Assembly: GCA_963798075.1 (NCBI GenBank)
Contig: CAWCRU010000036.1
Location: 124,001-188,000 of the forward strand
Length of the DNA: 64,000 nt
From: DATAOG01 sp963798075
GTDB taxonomy: Bacteria; Pseudomonadota; Alphaproteobacteria; Geminicoccales; Geminicoccaceae
Direction of reading: 5' to 3'
Made by a program: the position numbers and the translations under genes. Below the pieces are notes generated by a model that saw nothing but the letters and a program-made list of their open reading frames with translations, did no database searches and was not told the DNA's origin. Position 1 is the first letter of the stretch, and each line of letters starts with the position of its first letter. Shown in pieces: positions 46,004-54,735 of this stretch.

Positions 46004-46327
46004 ATGATGAAGCAGACCCTCACGTTCGGCCTGGCGCTCGGCCTGGTCCTCGGCTCCTGGTCGCCGGCGCCGGCCGAGCAATACAACACCCAGCGGCCCT
46101 ATCTGCCGCCGAGCGGTCAGGTCAAGGTCAACACCGCCCGGGCCAAGATGTTCGTGATCCAGAACGAGATCAAAAAGCAGAACAAGGAGGCCGCCGACGC
46201 CGGCAAGCCCGCCTGTCCCGACGGCGTGTTCATCGACCGCAGCAACCCGCGCCGCGAGGTCATCATCGCGACCAAGGACATCGTCAATCTCGGCGGCCAG
46301 CTGGATCTCAACGCCAGCTGCCGCTAA
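46004..46327 (+). CDS. Small periplasmic protein in the curli-like locus
   Basis: 107 residues with a signal peptide (LTFGLALGLVLGSWSPAPAEQ) and a basic mature part (AKMFVIQNEIKKQNKEA) ending in a two-Cys segment (CPDGVFID...LNASC). Position between a curlin-like subunit and a CsgG-like pore is where accessory factors such as CsgE/CsgF or HfaD would be expected, but I see no convincing sequence match. Two adjacent ATG codons are possible starts. It probably shares a transcript with the CsgG-like gene, 58 bases away. Confidence 0.65.
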   Translation: MMKQTLTFGLALGLVLGSWSPAPAEQYNTQRPYLPPSGQVKVNTARAKMFVIQNEIKKQNKEAADAGKPACPDGVFIDRSNPRREVIIATKDIVNLGGQLDLNASCR

Positions 46328-46385
46328 CCTTGGGCGGATCAGGGATATCCATGCTATTCAACAGGCCAAGACCTGACTACAGGCG

Positions 46386-47906
46386 ATGGCCGGAGGGATG
46401 AACGTGAACATGAGCGCCGCGCGCCGATCGCTGGCAGGCGTCCTTTTGCTGCTCGTCGGCTGCGCCAGCCCCGCCGAGGCTCCGGTGATCGCCCGGCCGA
46501 AGACAATGCCGGTGCGCAACTTCACGAGCTTCAGTCCCGCGTTGCAGTGCATGGACAACCTGTTGGCGCGCTTTGGCATCCACGACATCGTGATCACGAG
46601 CGCGGGCCTGCCGGATGCCACCGGCGAGATCAAGACCGGCACCAAGGACATGCTGATCTCGGCGATCTCGGCGATGTCGGTGCGCAGCGGCGCGTTCCGG
46701 TTCGTCGACTTCGACGCCACCGAGACCGACGTCCAGAGCCTGCAGAGCCTGGTCGGCTTCACGGACGCCTTCCGGGTGCCCAACTACTACATCCGCGGCG
46801 CGGTCACCCAGCTCGACGAGGGCGTGATCGCCGATACCGCCGGCGCCTCGGTCGCCGGCAGCGCGTTCAGCCTCGGCGGCAACGCCGACCAGGTCGTGTC
46901 GGTCGTCTCCCTCGACATGAATATCGGCGATCTGGTCACGCGCCAGATCCAGCCCGGGCTGTCGGCCCACAACTCGATCTCGGTCACGCGCACCAGCAAG
47001 GCGGGCGACGCCGGCGGCGAGATCGACAGCTACGGCCTGTTCTTCAACATCTCGCTCAATCGGTCCGAAGGCATGCACGCCGCCGTCCGCAGCCTGGTCG
47101 AGCTCAGCACGATCGAGGTCTTGGGCAAGCTCGCCCAGGTGCCGTACTGGCGCTGCCTGCAGATCGACCAGACCAATCCCGCGGTCGAGGCGCAGGCGCG
47201 CAGCTGGTTCGAGGACATGTCGGCGCGCGAGCAGGTGGTCTTCACCCAGCGGGCGCTGGCGAGCGAGGGCCTCTACGACGCGCCGATCACCGGCGAGCTC
47301 GACGCCACGACCAAAGATGCAATCGCGCGCTATCAGGCCGACAACGACCTCCTCGCCGACGGCCGGGTCAACTACGACCTCTATGCCAGCCTGATCCATC
47401 AGGACCTGGCGCTCGGCCGCCAGCCCGACCCGCTGTTCGGCCAGTCGCCGCAGCAGGCGGCCGCCCAGGTGCGCCTCAACCCGCTCACCCTGACGCTCGC
47501 GACGCCGGGCGGCGCCCATCCCGTCTACCAGGTCAATCAGTCGCTCGAACTCACCGCGGTCGTCAGCCAGGACAGCTACGTCTACTGCTACTACCAGGAC
47601 GGCGGCGGCATGGTGACCCGGATCTTCCCGAACCAGTTCGAGCCCGATGCCCATGTGAACGCGGGCCGCCTGCTCAAGGTCCCCGGCGAGGCGCGCTTCG
47701 ACATCGTGTTCGATCGTCCTCGAGCCCGCGAGGCGGTCGCCTGCCTGGCCTCGCCGGCGGAGATCGGGCTCCGTCTGCCGCCGAACCTCAAGACGCCCGA
47801 CCTGCAGCCGATGCCGGTCCACTCCTTGGACGAGGTCGTAGCCGCCTATCGCCGCCTCGACAGCACCGGCGTGGTCGAGGCCAAGCTGCCCATCCAGGTG
47901 CAGTGA
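46386..47906 (+). CDS. CsgG-family lipoprotein with peptidoglycan-binding and DUF4384-like domains
   Basis: 506 residues. A lipobox (LVGC, Cys26) is followed by a CsgG/HfaB-like domain (about 35-270; VRNFTSFSP, YYIRGAVTQLDEG, MNIGDLVTRQI, AVRSLVELSTIEVLGKL). A peptidoglycan-binding helical domain comes next (about 278-335; VVFTQRALASEGLYDAPITG, AIARYQ), then a DUF4384-like beta domain (about 375-465; QSLELTAVVSQDSYVYCYYQDGG, RIFPN). CsgG forms the nonameric outer-membrane pore that exports curli subunits. The added domains would tie the pore to the cell wall. With the OmpA-like and repeat proteins nearby this suggests a surface-fibre export system. Confidence 0.85.
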   Translation: MAGGMNVNMSAARRSLAGVLLLLVGCASPAEAPVIARPKTMPVRNFTSFSPALQCMDNLLARFGIHDIVITSAGLPDATGEIKTGTKDMLISAISAMSVRSGAFRFVDFDATETDVQSLQSLVGFTDAFRVPNYYIRGAVTQLDEGVIADTAGASVAGSAFSLGGNADQVVSVVSLDMNIGDLVTRQIQPGLSAHNSISVTRTSKAGDAGGEIDSYGLFFNISLNRSEGMHAAVRSLVELSTIEVLGKLAQVPYWRCLQIDQTNPAVEAQARSWFEDMSAREQVVFTQRALASEGLYDAPITGELDATTKDAIARYQADNDLLADGRVNYDLYASLIHQDLALGRQPDPLFGQSPQQAAAQVRLNPLTLTLATPGGAHPVYQVNQSLELTAVVSQDSYVYCYYQDGGGMVTRIFPNQFEPDAHVNAGRLLKVPGEARFDIVFDRPRAREAVACLASPAEIGLRLPPNLKTPDLQPMPVHSLDEVVAAYRRLDSTGVVEAKLPIQVQ

Positions 47907-47963
47907 CGCCCGCGGTCTGCCGCCGCCTGCCGTCGCGCCGCGCGCTGGCCGCGCTGCCGCCGG

Positions 47964-48356
47964 TCAGACCGCACCCTGCCGCTGCTCACCCAGCCAGCCG
48001 CCGATCACGCCCGCCACGAACGGCAAGAGCCCGCCGGCGATGAGGTTGCCGAGCGAGAAGTTGCCCGAGATCAGCAGCGCGATCACAACCGCGATCGCTG
48101 CTGAGATTCCCGGCTCGATGATCGTGCGCCCCGCCGACCTGATCCCGACGATGAAGCCGCCGATCGCGAAAACCAGTATGTTGAGCAACGCCGCGAGCGC
48201 GAGCTGGCTCCCGCTCAACTGAAGCTCCTCGGGGCTGGTCACACCTTCGAGGTGGGGGCGGAGAACGACCCCCAGGACCAGGCCGGCGATCACATTCAAA
48301 ATGACCATGATGGCGACGCCGATCGCGATCCACTTCCAATCCAACCTGCCCGTCAC
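47964..48356 (-). CDS. Small multi-pass membrane protein
   Basis: 130 residues with four predicted membrane helices (IAIGVAIMVILNVIAGLVLGVVL; LALAALLNILVFAIGGFIVGI; AAIAVVIALLI; LIAGGLLPFVAGVIGGWLG). The GTG start has AGGGAGGGG upstream, better than a longer in-frame start. The pattern resembles DUF5518/TIGR04086-type small membrane proteins of unknown function. It converges with the CsgG-like gene. Confidence 0.7.
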   Translation of the reverse strand: MTGRLDWKWIAIGVAIMVILNVIAGLVLGVVLRPHLEGVTSPEELQLSGSQLALAALLNILVFAIGGFIVGIRSAGRTIIEPGISAAIAVVIALLISGNFSLGNLIAGGLLPFVAGVIGGWLGEQRQGAV

Positions 48357-48698
48357 TTGCCCCTCCCTTGCGATCCGAGGATGAATCCGCCCGGCGACTT
48401 GGTCGCCGCCGCTGTTCCCGCGGCGGTCGACGCATAGCACGGGCATCGGGCACAAGCAATTTGGCGCCCGGGCGCTGCGACGCGACGCCCGTCGGGCGAA
48501 CCGGACCGCCGCGCTCCGGTCAAGCGCCCTCGCCGGCGCTCTCTCAACCTGAAATGTATTTACCTGTGAAGTGGATCACAGCCAGGACGCTAAATCCTGT
48601 ATGAGCATGAGCGCCCGGTCGGCCCGAGCCATCATCGCCTCTCGTGGGCCCACGAGACATGAGGGCGGCGCCGTGCCCCACCTCAGGGAAGACAGAAG
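48357..48698. other. Divergent promoter region before the patatin gene
   Basis: 342 bases without a supported gene between two divergent genes. It holds an AT-richer patch around 48550-48600 that includes the CRP-type palindrome at 48565-48580. Nothing else is recognised. Confidence 0.6.
48565..48580. promoter_or_regulatory. CRP/FNR-type palindrome TGTGA-N6-TCACA
   Basis: TGTGA (48565-48569), six bases, TCACA (48576-48580) is the exact consensus half-site arrangement of cAMP-CRP. It lies about 120 bases upstream of the patatin start in an AT-rich patch, a reasonable place for activation. A cAMP-phosphodiesterase-like gene occurs 8 kb away. Confidence 0.6.
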
Positions 48699-51260
48699 AT
48701 GTCGAAAGCCGATGCCAGCGCCGACGCCCCCCGGTTCATCGATCCGGTAACGCCGCCGCACTTGTCGAAAGCCGGCAGCAAGGGGGCCATGGACGACTCC
48801 TCCCGCAGGCTCCGGGATCTCGAATGGCGCTCGTACATCCGCGGCCGGCGGCTCGCGGCCGGGTCCCGGCCGCCGGAAACGGGTGACCAGGCCCCGGGCG
48901 ACCTCAGCGCCATCGCCCTGTCGGGCGGCGGCATCCGCTCCGCGACCTTTGCGCTGGGCGTCCTCCAGGCACTCGCCCGCCATCACCTTCTGCAGCGGTT
49001 CGACTACCTCTCGACCGTCTCCGGCGGCGGCTACATCGGCACCTCGCTGACTTGGCTGACCAGTACGCCGGCGACCGCCAAGGCCAAGGCCGACCAGAAC
49101 GAAGCAGACGAGGCCAAGGCCAAGGCCGCCAACGCCGACGGCGACGATGACCCGCCGCGATTTCCCGAGTGCGGTTTTGGCCTGGGCCCGTCGCGCGACC
49201 CGAACCGGGCTCCGGGCGCCGCCCCCGCCGAGATCGCGCCGCCCTTTCCCTACGGCAGCGATGATCCGCGCGACGCGCGCGAGCCCGACGGCTCCCAGGC
49301 CGAGGGCGCCATGCTGCGCTATCTGCGCCAGCACGGCAACTATCTGACCCCCGGCAAAGGCATCACGCTGACCTCGGTCATCGTCGTCCTGCTCCGTGGC
49401 ATCATCCTCAATCTGCTGGTCTGGATCCCGATCGTCGCGGCGTCGATGTGGCTCCTGATCTGGCTATCCGTGCCGCGGGTCCCGGATCTGGTCCTGGAGC
49501 GGGTGCCGGGGCCAGTGATGGAAATCGCGCGCGCGATCTATCCGCCGCAATGGGCGCCCGGCTGGCTGGCCGATTTCGTCGGCGCCATCTCGCCGGCCCT
49601 GGAGCGCGGGGTGGCGGGTTCGCCGCCGCTTTTTTCGTTCGGGGCGATGCTGGCGGCCGCCATCGTTCTGGGGGCGGGCTGCGTCGTCGCGTTCGCCGGA
49701 TATTCTCTCGTGACCTGGTTGGGTCACAATTCACATCCCTGGTTCCTCGGCGGCACGAAATATCGCTGGCGTCGGGGATTCGAGCGCTGGATCCGCGTGC
49801 CGTTCTGGATCATCGGAACCTTGTCGCTGATCGCCTCGGTGCCGTTCGTCGCCGGTAGCCTGCATGGCTGGGTGGTCGGCTCCTCGTTCTCCGCGATCGG
49901 CCTTGCCAGCGGGCTGATGGCCTTCGTGCGGACCATGCAGCAGCCCGCGAGCCGGGCCGAGCGGCAGGCTAGCTGGATCTCGAGCAGCTGGATCGCCTCG
50001 TTCGGCGCGGCGTTCCTGCTCTACGGCGTGCTTCTGCTGGCCTATGGCTTCGCCTGGTGGGCGGCAGAGGGCACGGCCGGCCTCGGGGTCTCCTTCTGGG
50101 TCTTCCTCGGCGCCCTGGTCGCGGCCGTCGGCACCGGCTTTGCGGTCGATCTCAACCTGATCACGGTCCATCGCTTCTATCGCGACCGTCTGATGGAGGC
50201 GTTTCTGCCTGATGTCCGCCAGGCGCTGCGCAATCAGACGGCGCCGGCCGCGCAGGCCGATGCGGCCGCTCTCTCCGCCATGTGCGACCCCGCACGACCC
50301 GTGGGGCCGTACCACCTCATCAACACCAACCTGGTGCTGATCAAATCCGACCAGAGGACCTATCGTCTGCGCGGCGGCGACAGCTTCATCCTGTCGCCGC
50401 GCTACTGCGGCAGCAACGCCACCGGTTGGCAGCCGACCGACGCCTTCATGGGCAACGAGCTGACCCTGCCGACGGCGATGGCGATTTCGGGCGCCGCCGC
50501 CAACCCGTGGGCCGGCAGCAGCGGCCTCGGGGTGACCCGCAATCCCCTGGTCGGCATGTTGATGGCGCTGATGAACCTGCGGCTGGGCTTCTGGCTCCCG
50601 AACCCGAACCACGACACCCGCCGCAGCTGGTGGCGCCGCTCGAGCGCCAAGAGCTTCCGCGCCAACCACTTCGAACCGGGCCTCAAGGAGGTGCTTGGCA
50701 CCAGCCTCAGGGAAAACTCGCCGGTCTGCCTTCTGAGCGATGGCGGCCATTTCGAGAATCTGGGGCTGTACGAGCTGATCCGCCGCCGGCCCCGCCTGAT
50801 CGTGGTCTGCGACGGCACGGCCGACCCCGACTACGCCTTCGCCGACCTGCAGAACGCCCTCGCGCGCGTCGGCGCCGACTTCGGCGCCCGGATCGAGTTC
50901 GACCCGGCGACGACCCTGCACCGCTTCATGCCGTCGATCGACGCCGTCTACCCGCGAGACGTCCGCCTTTCGAAGTCCGCCTGCGCGGTTGCCGACATCA
51001 CCTATGGCGACGACAGCAAAGGCAAGCTCTTCTACCTCACGACTGCCCTGTGCGAAGGCCTGCGCCTCAGGCTTTTGGGCTACAAGGGTGCCAATCCGGA
51101 TTTCCCGGACCAGTCGACCGCCGATCAGTTCTTCGACGAGGAGCAGTTCGAGGCCTACCGCGAGCTCGGCTACGTCATCGCCAACGGCGTGGCGCCGGAA
51201 ATCGCTCAGGCGTTCGAGGGTCCGTCGCAGCAGCAGCCCTACGACCAGGCGGCCGAATAG
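48699..51260 (+). CDS. Patatin-like phospholipase with an internal membrane domain
   Basis: 853 residues. The patatin oxyanion motif SGGGIRSATFALGVLQ (75-90) precedes the nucleophile in YLSTVSGGGYIG (S108; the usual GxSxG is TVSGG here), and the catalytic Asp is in LLSDGGHFENLGLYEL near residue 680. Between them, residues about 215-480 contain some seven membrane helices, so the two halves of the active site are separated in sequence by a membrane domain. Such large membrane patatins occur in various bacteria; the role is lipid hydrolysis of unknown purpose. A CRP-type site lies upstream. Confidence 0.85.
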   Translation: MSKADASADAPRFIDPVTPPHLSKAGSKGAMDDSSRRLRDLEWRSYIRGRRLAAGSRPPETGDQAPGDLSAIALSGGGIRSATFALGVLQALARHHLLQRFDYLSTVSGGGYIGTSLTWLTSTPATAKAKADQNEADEAKAKAANADGDDDPPRFPECGFGLGPSRDPNRAPGAAPAEIAPPFPYGSDDPRDAREPDGSQAEGAMLRYLRQHGNYLTPGKGITLTSVIVVLLRGIILNLLVWIPIVAASMWLLIWLSVPRVPDLVLERVPGPVMEIARAIYPPQWAPGWLADFVGAISPALERGVAGSPPLFSFGAMLAAAIVLGAGCVVAFAGYSLVTWLGHNSHPWFLGGTKYRWRRGFERWIRVPFWIIGTLSLIASVPFVAGSLHGWVVGSSFSAIGLASGLMAFVRTMQQPASRAERQASWISSSWIASFGAAFLLYGVLLLAYGFAWWAAEGTAGLGVSFWVFLGALVAAVGTGFAVDLNLITVHRFYRDRLMEAFLPDVRQALRNQTAPAAQADAAALSAMCDPARPVGPYHLINTNLVLIKSDQRTYRLRGGDSFILSPRYCGSNATGWQPTDAFMGNELTLPTAMAISGAAANPWAGSSGLGVTRNPLVGMLMALMNLRLGFWLPNPNHDTRRSWWRRSSAKSFRANHFEPGLKEVLGTSLRENSPVCLLSDGGHFENLGLYELIRRRPRLIVVCDGTADPDYAFADLQNALARVGADFGARIEFDPATTLHRFMPSIDAVYPRDVRLSKSACAVADITYGDDSKGKLFYLTTALCEGLRLRLLGYKGANPDFPDQSTADQFFDEEQFEAYRELGYVIANGVAPEIAQAFEGPSQQQPYDQAAE

Positions 51261-51286
51261 TCCTTCGCGGGCAAGGTTGGGTCCCG

Positions 51287-52300
51287 CTATTCGGCCCGGC
51301 CGGCGGCGGGCTGCAGGCGGCCGGGCGGCGGCGTGCCGGAGCGGCGGCGGCCGAACAGGTCGAGCAGGGCGCCGAGAATGCCCTTGGGCATGTAGATGAT
51401 GAAGACCACGAGCAGCAGGCCATAGATGGTGCCGTCGAGGCCGTGGACCTCGTGGCCGACCGTCACCCGCAAGGATTCGCCGAGCAGGATCGTGAACAGG
51501 GCGCCGACGGTCGGCCCCAGCTCGACGAACATGCCGCCCGCGATCACCGCGAACACGATCTGCAGCGAGATCGCGATGCCGGAGACGGTCTCCGGGTTGA
51601 TGTAGACCTGGTACTGGCCATAGAGCGCGCCGCCCATCGCGGTCATCGCGGCGCTGATCAGCGTGACCCCGAGCTTGGTCCTCGTCACGTCGATGCCGAT
51701 CGAGGCGGCCGCCTCCTCCTCCTGGCTGATCGCCTGCATCGCATGGCGAGCCATGCTGCGGTCGACCAGTCGCCAGATCCACAAGCCCGAAAGCCAGACC
51801 CCGAGCACGACGTAGAACCAGACCTCCTTGTGCGCGAACTGCAGCGCGTAGAGGGAATAGGAGTGCTCGGCAAGCGCGGTCCTTGGCGTCACGCCGAGCG
51901 AGCCGCCCGTGAAGTCGCGCAGCGCAATGATCAGCAGGCGGACCACCTCGGAAAGCGCCAGCGTCACGAGCGCGAAGTAGTGGCCGGTGATCTTGAAGCG
52001 AAAGCAGGGGTAGCCGATCACGAGCGCGCACAGGCCGGCGAGCAGGAGGCCGGCCGGGATGCCGAGCCAGGGCGTGATGCCGAAGTGGTTCCAAAGCATC
52101 GTCACGGTATAGGCGCCGATCCCGAGGAAGGCGCCGTGACCGAGCGAGACCAGGCCGAACCGGCCCATGATCGACCAGCCGGTATAGATGAAGGCCCAGA
52201 GCAGGATCAGGATCAGGACGTGCAAGTAGTAGTCGCCGAGGCCCGCGAGCGGGATCAGGGCGAGCACGCCGACGCCGACGACGGAAAGTGTCCGCTTCAC
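51287..52300 (-). CDS. livM: Branched-chain amino-acid ABC transporter permease LivM
   Basis: 337 residues, about ten membrane helices, with the LivM signatures GRFGLVSLGHGAFLGIGAY and FALVTLALSEVV and the coupling segment MQAISQEEEAAASIGIDVTRTKL. It pairs with LivH to form the inner-membrane channel. The start is GTG; LivH ends 14 bases upstream. It is the last gene of the livKGFHM run on the minus strand and has a hydrophilic Arg/Pro-rich tail. The substrate of this set may be amino acids, amides or aromatic acids. Confidence 0.93.
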   Translation of the reverse strand: MKRTLSVVGVGVLALIPLAGLGDYYLHVLILILLWAFIYTGWSIMGRFGLVSLGHGAFLGIGAYTVTMLWNHFGITPWLGIPAGLLLAGLCALVIGYPCFRFKITGHYFALVTLALSEVVRLLIIALRDFTGGSLGVTPRTALAEHSYSLYALQFAHKEVWFYVVLGVWLSGLWIWRLVDRSMARHAMQAISQEEEAAASIGIDVTRTKLGVTLISAAMTAMGGALYGQYQVYINPETVSGIAISLQIVFAVIAGGMFVELGPTVGALFTILLGESLRVTVGHEVHGLDGTIYGLLLVVFIIYMPKGILGALLDLFGRRRSGTPPPGRLQPAAGRAE

Positions 52301-52313
52301 CGGCCGCGATCCC

Positions 52314-53183
52314 TCAGCCGCGGACGCCGAGCAGGCCCTGGGGGCGAAGGAACATCATGCCGATGAAGAACGCGAAGGCCATCACGTAGCCCCACTCCTG
52401 CGCAAAGAAATAGGCGCCGACCGAGATGAACTGGGCGAAGATGAAAGCGGCGATGAAGCCGCCGATCAGGTTGCCGAGCCCGCCCATGACGCAGACCATG
52501 AAGGTGATCGGGCCGAAGGTCAGGCCGATCGCCGGGTGGACGTCGTACTGCAGGACGAGCAGGCAGGCGCCGAGACCGGCGAGCCCGCCGCCGATCGCCG
52601 AGGTGATGAGGTAGATCCTATTGGCGTCGACCCCCATCAGCGGCATGATCGCCCGGTCCTGGCTGATCGCCCGGATCGCGGTCCCGAGATAGGTCTTCTT
52701 GAGGAACAACCACACCGCCAGCATCGCAACCAGCGCCGTGGCGCAGGCATAGATCCTGGACATCGGCAGGAAGATCTCGCCCAGCATCACGCTCGGCAGC
52801 GACAGGCCGAGGTTGCGGAAATCGATGCCGAACGCGAGCGTCGCGACCGCCTGCAAGAAGAACAGGACGCCGCCCGTGACCAGCAGCTGGTTGATCGGCT
52901 CGGTCCCCAGGATCGGCCGGATCACCAAATAGTGCAAGACAGCGCCAAGCAGCGCCACCAGCAGAATGCAGGTCGCAAAGGCGAGGAACAGAGGTACTCC
53001 ATACACCGAATACGCAAAATAGACCGTATACATACCAAGCATGACCAGCTCGGCGTAGCAGATCCAGACAACATCGATCACCCCGAAGATCAGGTTCAGA
53101 CCAAGCGCCAGCAGCGCCAGCACGCCGCCGAACAACAGGCCATTCAAGATCGCCTCGAGCAGGAAGCTGTCGAAAATGCCCAT
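52314..53183 (-). CDS. livH: Branched-chain amino-acid ABC transporter permease LivH
   Basis: 289 residues, about eight helices, with the LivH pattern NGLLFGGVLALLALGLNLIFGV, the coupling segment IRAISQDRAIMPLMGVDANRIY and the C-terminal FLRPQGLLGVRG. The ATG at 53183 fits the conserved N-terminus; the 17-residue upstream extension lacks family similarity. Usual Liv order is altered here: the ATPase genes precede livH and livM. Confidence 0.93.
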   Translation of the reverse strand: MGIFDSFLLEAILNGLLFGGVLALLALGLNLIFGVIDVVWICYAELVMLGMYTVYFAYSVYGVPLFLAFATCILLVALLGAVLHYLVIRPILGTEPINQLLVTGGVLFFLQAVATLAFGIDFRNLGLSLPSVMLGEIFLPMSRIYACATALVAMLAVWLFLKKTYLGTAIRAISQDRAIMPLMGVDANRIYLITSAIGGGLAGLGACLLVLQYDVHPAIGLTFGPITFMVCVMGGLGNLIGGFIAAFIFAQFISVGAYFFAQEWGYVMAFAFFIGMMFLRPQGLLGVRG

Positions 53184-53237
53184 GACTGGCCGCTCATTCC
53201 TGGTCGCTTGGGTCGACGAACGCCAACGACTCAAGCA

Positions 53238-53942
53238 TCATAGACCAATATACGCCCGGCGGATGTCGTCGCTCGCGAGCAGGTCGGCGGCGGCGCCCGA
53301 GGATTTGATCCGGCCGGTCTCGAGCAGGTAGGCGCGGTCAACCACCTTCAGGACCTGCTGGACGTTCTGCTCGACGATCAGCACCGTGAAGCCCTCGGCG
53401 CGCAGACGGCGCACGAGGTCGAACACCTGCTGCACGATCACCGGCGCAAGACCCGCGGACGGCTCGTCGAGCAGCAGCAGTCTCGGCCCCGACATCAGGC
53501 CGCGGCCGATCGCACACATCTGCTGCTCGCCGCCCGAGAGCGTGCCCGCGAGCTGCGCCCGGCGCTCTTTCAGTCGGGGGAAAAGCTCGTAGACGAAGCC
53601 CAGGCGCTCGGCGAACCGCGCCCGGGCCGAGCCGAGAAAGGCGCCGATCTGGAGGTTCTCCTCGACCGTCAGGCGGGGGAACAGGCGCCGGTTCTCCGGT
53701 ACATGCGCGATCCCCTGCTCGATCACCCGGTGCGCCGGCACCGCGTTCAAAAGCTGGCCGTCCATCCGGATCTCGCCCCGGCTGACCTCGATCAGCTTGG
53801 AGATGGCGCGAAGGAGCGTGGTCTTGCCAGCCCCGTTCGGTCCGATCACGGCGACCGCCTCGCCCGCCTCGACCTCGAGCGAGACCTCGAACAGCGCCTG
53901 GAAGCTGCCATAGCCGGCGCCGACGCCCGCGAGACTCAGCAT
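53238..53942 (-). CDS. livF: Branched-chain amino-acid ABC transporter ATPase LivF
   Basis: 234 residues with Walker A GPNGAGKTT, Q-loop PENRRLFPRLTVEENL, signature LSGGEQQM, Walker B LLLLDEPSAGLAP and the switch region LIVEQNVQQ (EQN form typical of LivF). It supplies ATP hydrolysis with LivG. Between livG (24 bases upstream) and livH (54 bases downstream). Confidence 0.95.
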   Translation of the reverse strand: MLSLAGVGAGYGSFQALFEVSLEVEAGEAVAVIGPNGAGKTTLLRAISKLIEVSRGEIRMDGQLLNAVPAHRVIEQGIAHVPENRRLFPRLTVEENLQIGAFLGSARARFAERLGFVYELFPRLKERRAQLAGTLSGGEQQMCAIGRGLMSGPRLLLLDEPSAGLAPVIVQQVFDLVRRLRAEGFTVLIVEQNVQQVLKVVDRAYLLETGRIKSSGAAADLLASDDIRRAYIGL

Positions 53943-53966
53943 CGAGACGCCGCGCGGCGTGCGGGC

Positions 53967-54723
53967 TCACCCACGAGCCGCGATCCGCTCCTGGAGCGCG
54001 GCCGCATCGCTGCCGAGGTAGACCTCGACGACGCGCGGGTCGTGCGCCACCGCATGCGGCTCGCCCTCGGCAATCTTCTCGCCGTGATCGAGCACGATGC
54101 AGCGGTCGACCACCCGCATCAGGACGCCCATGATGTGCTCGACCCAGACGATCGCGATCCCCTGCTCGTGCCGGACCCGGCTCAGCATGTCGGCCGCCTG
54201 CTCGATCTCGGTATCGTCGAGCCCGCCCAGGCTCTCGTCCGCGAGCAGCAGCTTGGGCCGGGTCGCGAGTGCCCGCGCAAGCTCGAGCTTCTTGAGCCCG
54301 GCCGCCCCCAGGCCCTCCACCGGCACATCGGCCGCGGTCGGCAGCTGCACGGTCGCGAGCGCTTCGCCCGCGAGCCGGCGCGCGTCCTCGCGCGAGAGGT
54401 CGCCGCCGTGGCCGTAGTAGGCGGCGACCATCACGTTCTCGAAGATCGAGAGGCGGCGGAACGGGCGCGGGATCTGGAAGGTCCGGGCGATCCCGAGATG
54501 GCAGACCCGGGCCGGCACCAGCCCCGCGATCTCGCGGCCGGCAAAGCGGATCGAGCCCGCATTGGGCCGCAGCGCGCCCGGCGATCAGATTGAAGATCGT
54601 GCTCTTGCCCGAGCCGTTCGGGCCGATCAGGCCCAGGATCTCGCCGTCCTGGACCTTGAAGTCGACCTTTCTGACCGCCGTGAAGCCCCCGAACCGCTTG
54701 GTGAGCCCCGCGACCTCGAGCAC
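53967..54723 (-). CDS. livG: Branched-chain amino-acid ABC transporter ATPase LivG, frameshifted near 54576
   Basis: About 251 residues: LTKRFGGFTAVRKVDF, Walker A GPNGSGKST, then after the break RTFQIPRPFRRLSIFENV, Walker B LLLADESLGGL and VWVEHIMGVLM (the long LivG C-terminus). The signature-motif region reads GAAGLKKLELARAL, where LivG normally has LSYGQQR-type sequence, so the signature is diverged. The frame breaks after IFNLIAG; removing one base at 54576 restores ALRPNAGSIRFAGREIAGL. All other genes of the set are intact. Confidence 0.88.
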
Positions 54724-54735
54724 GCGCGCAGCGCC

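Noticed and set aside
48368..48604. Short plus-strand frame upstream of the patatin gene
   Set aside because: No ribosome site, Arg/Gly-rich random composition, and it spans the promoter region with the CRP-type site.
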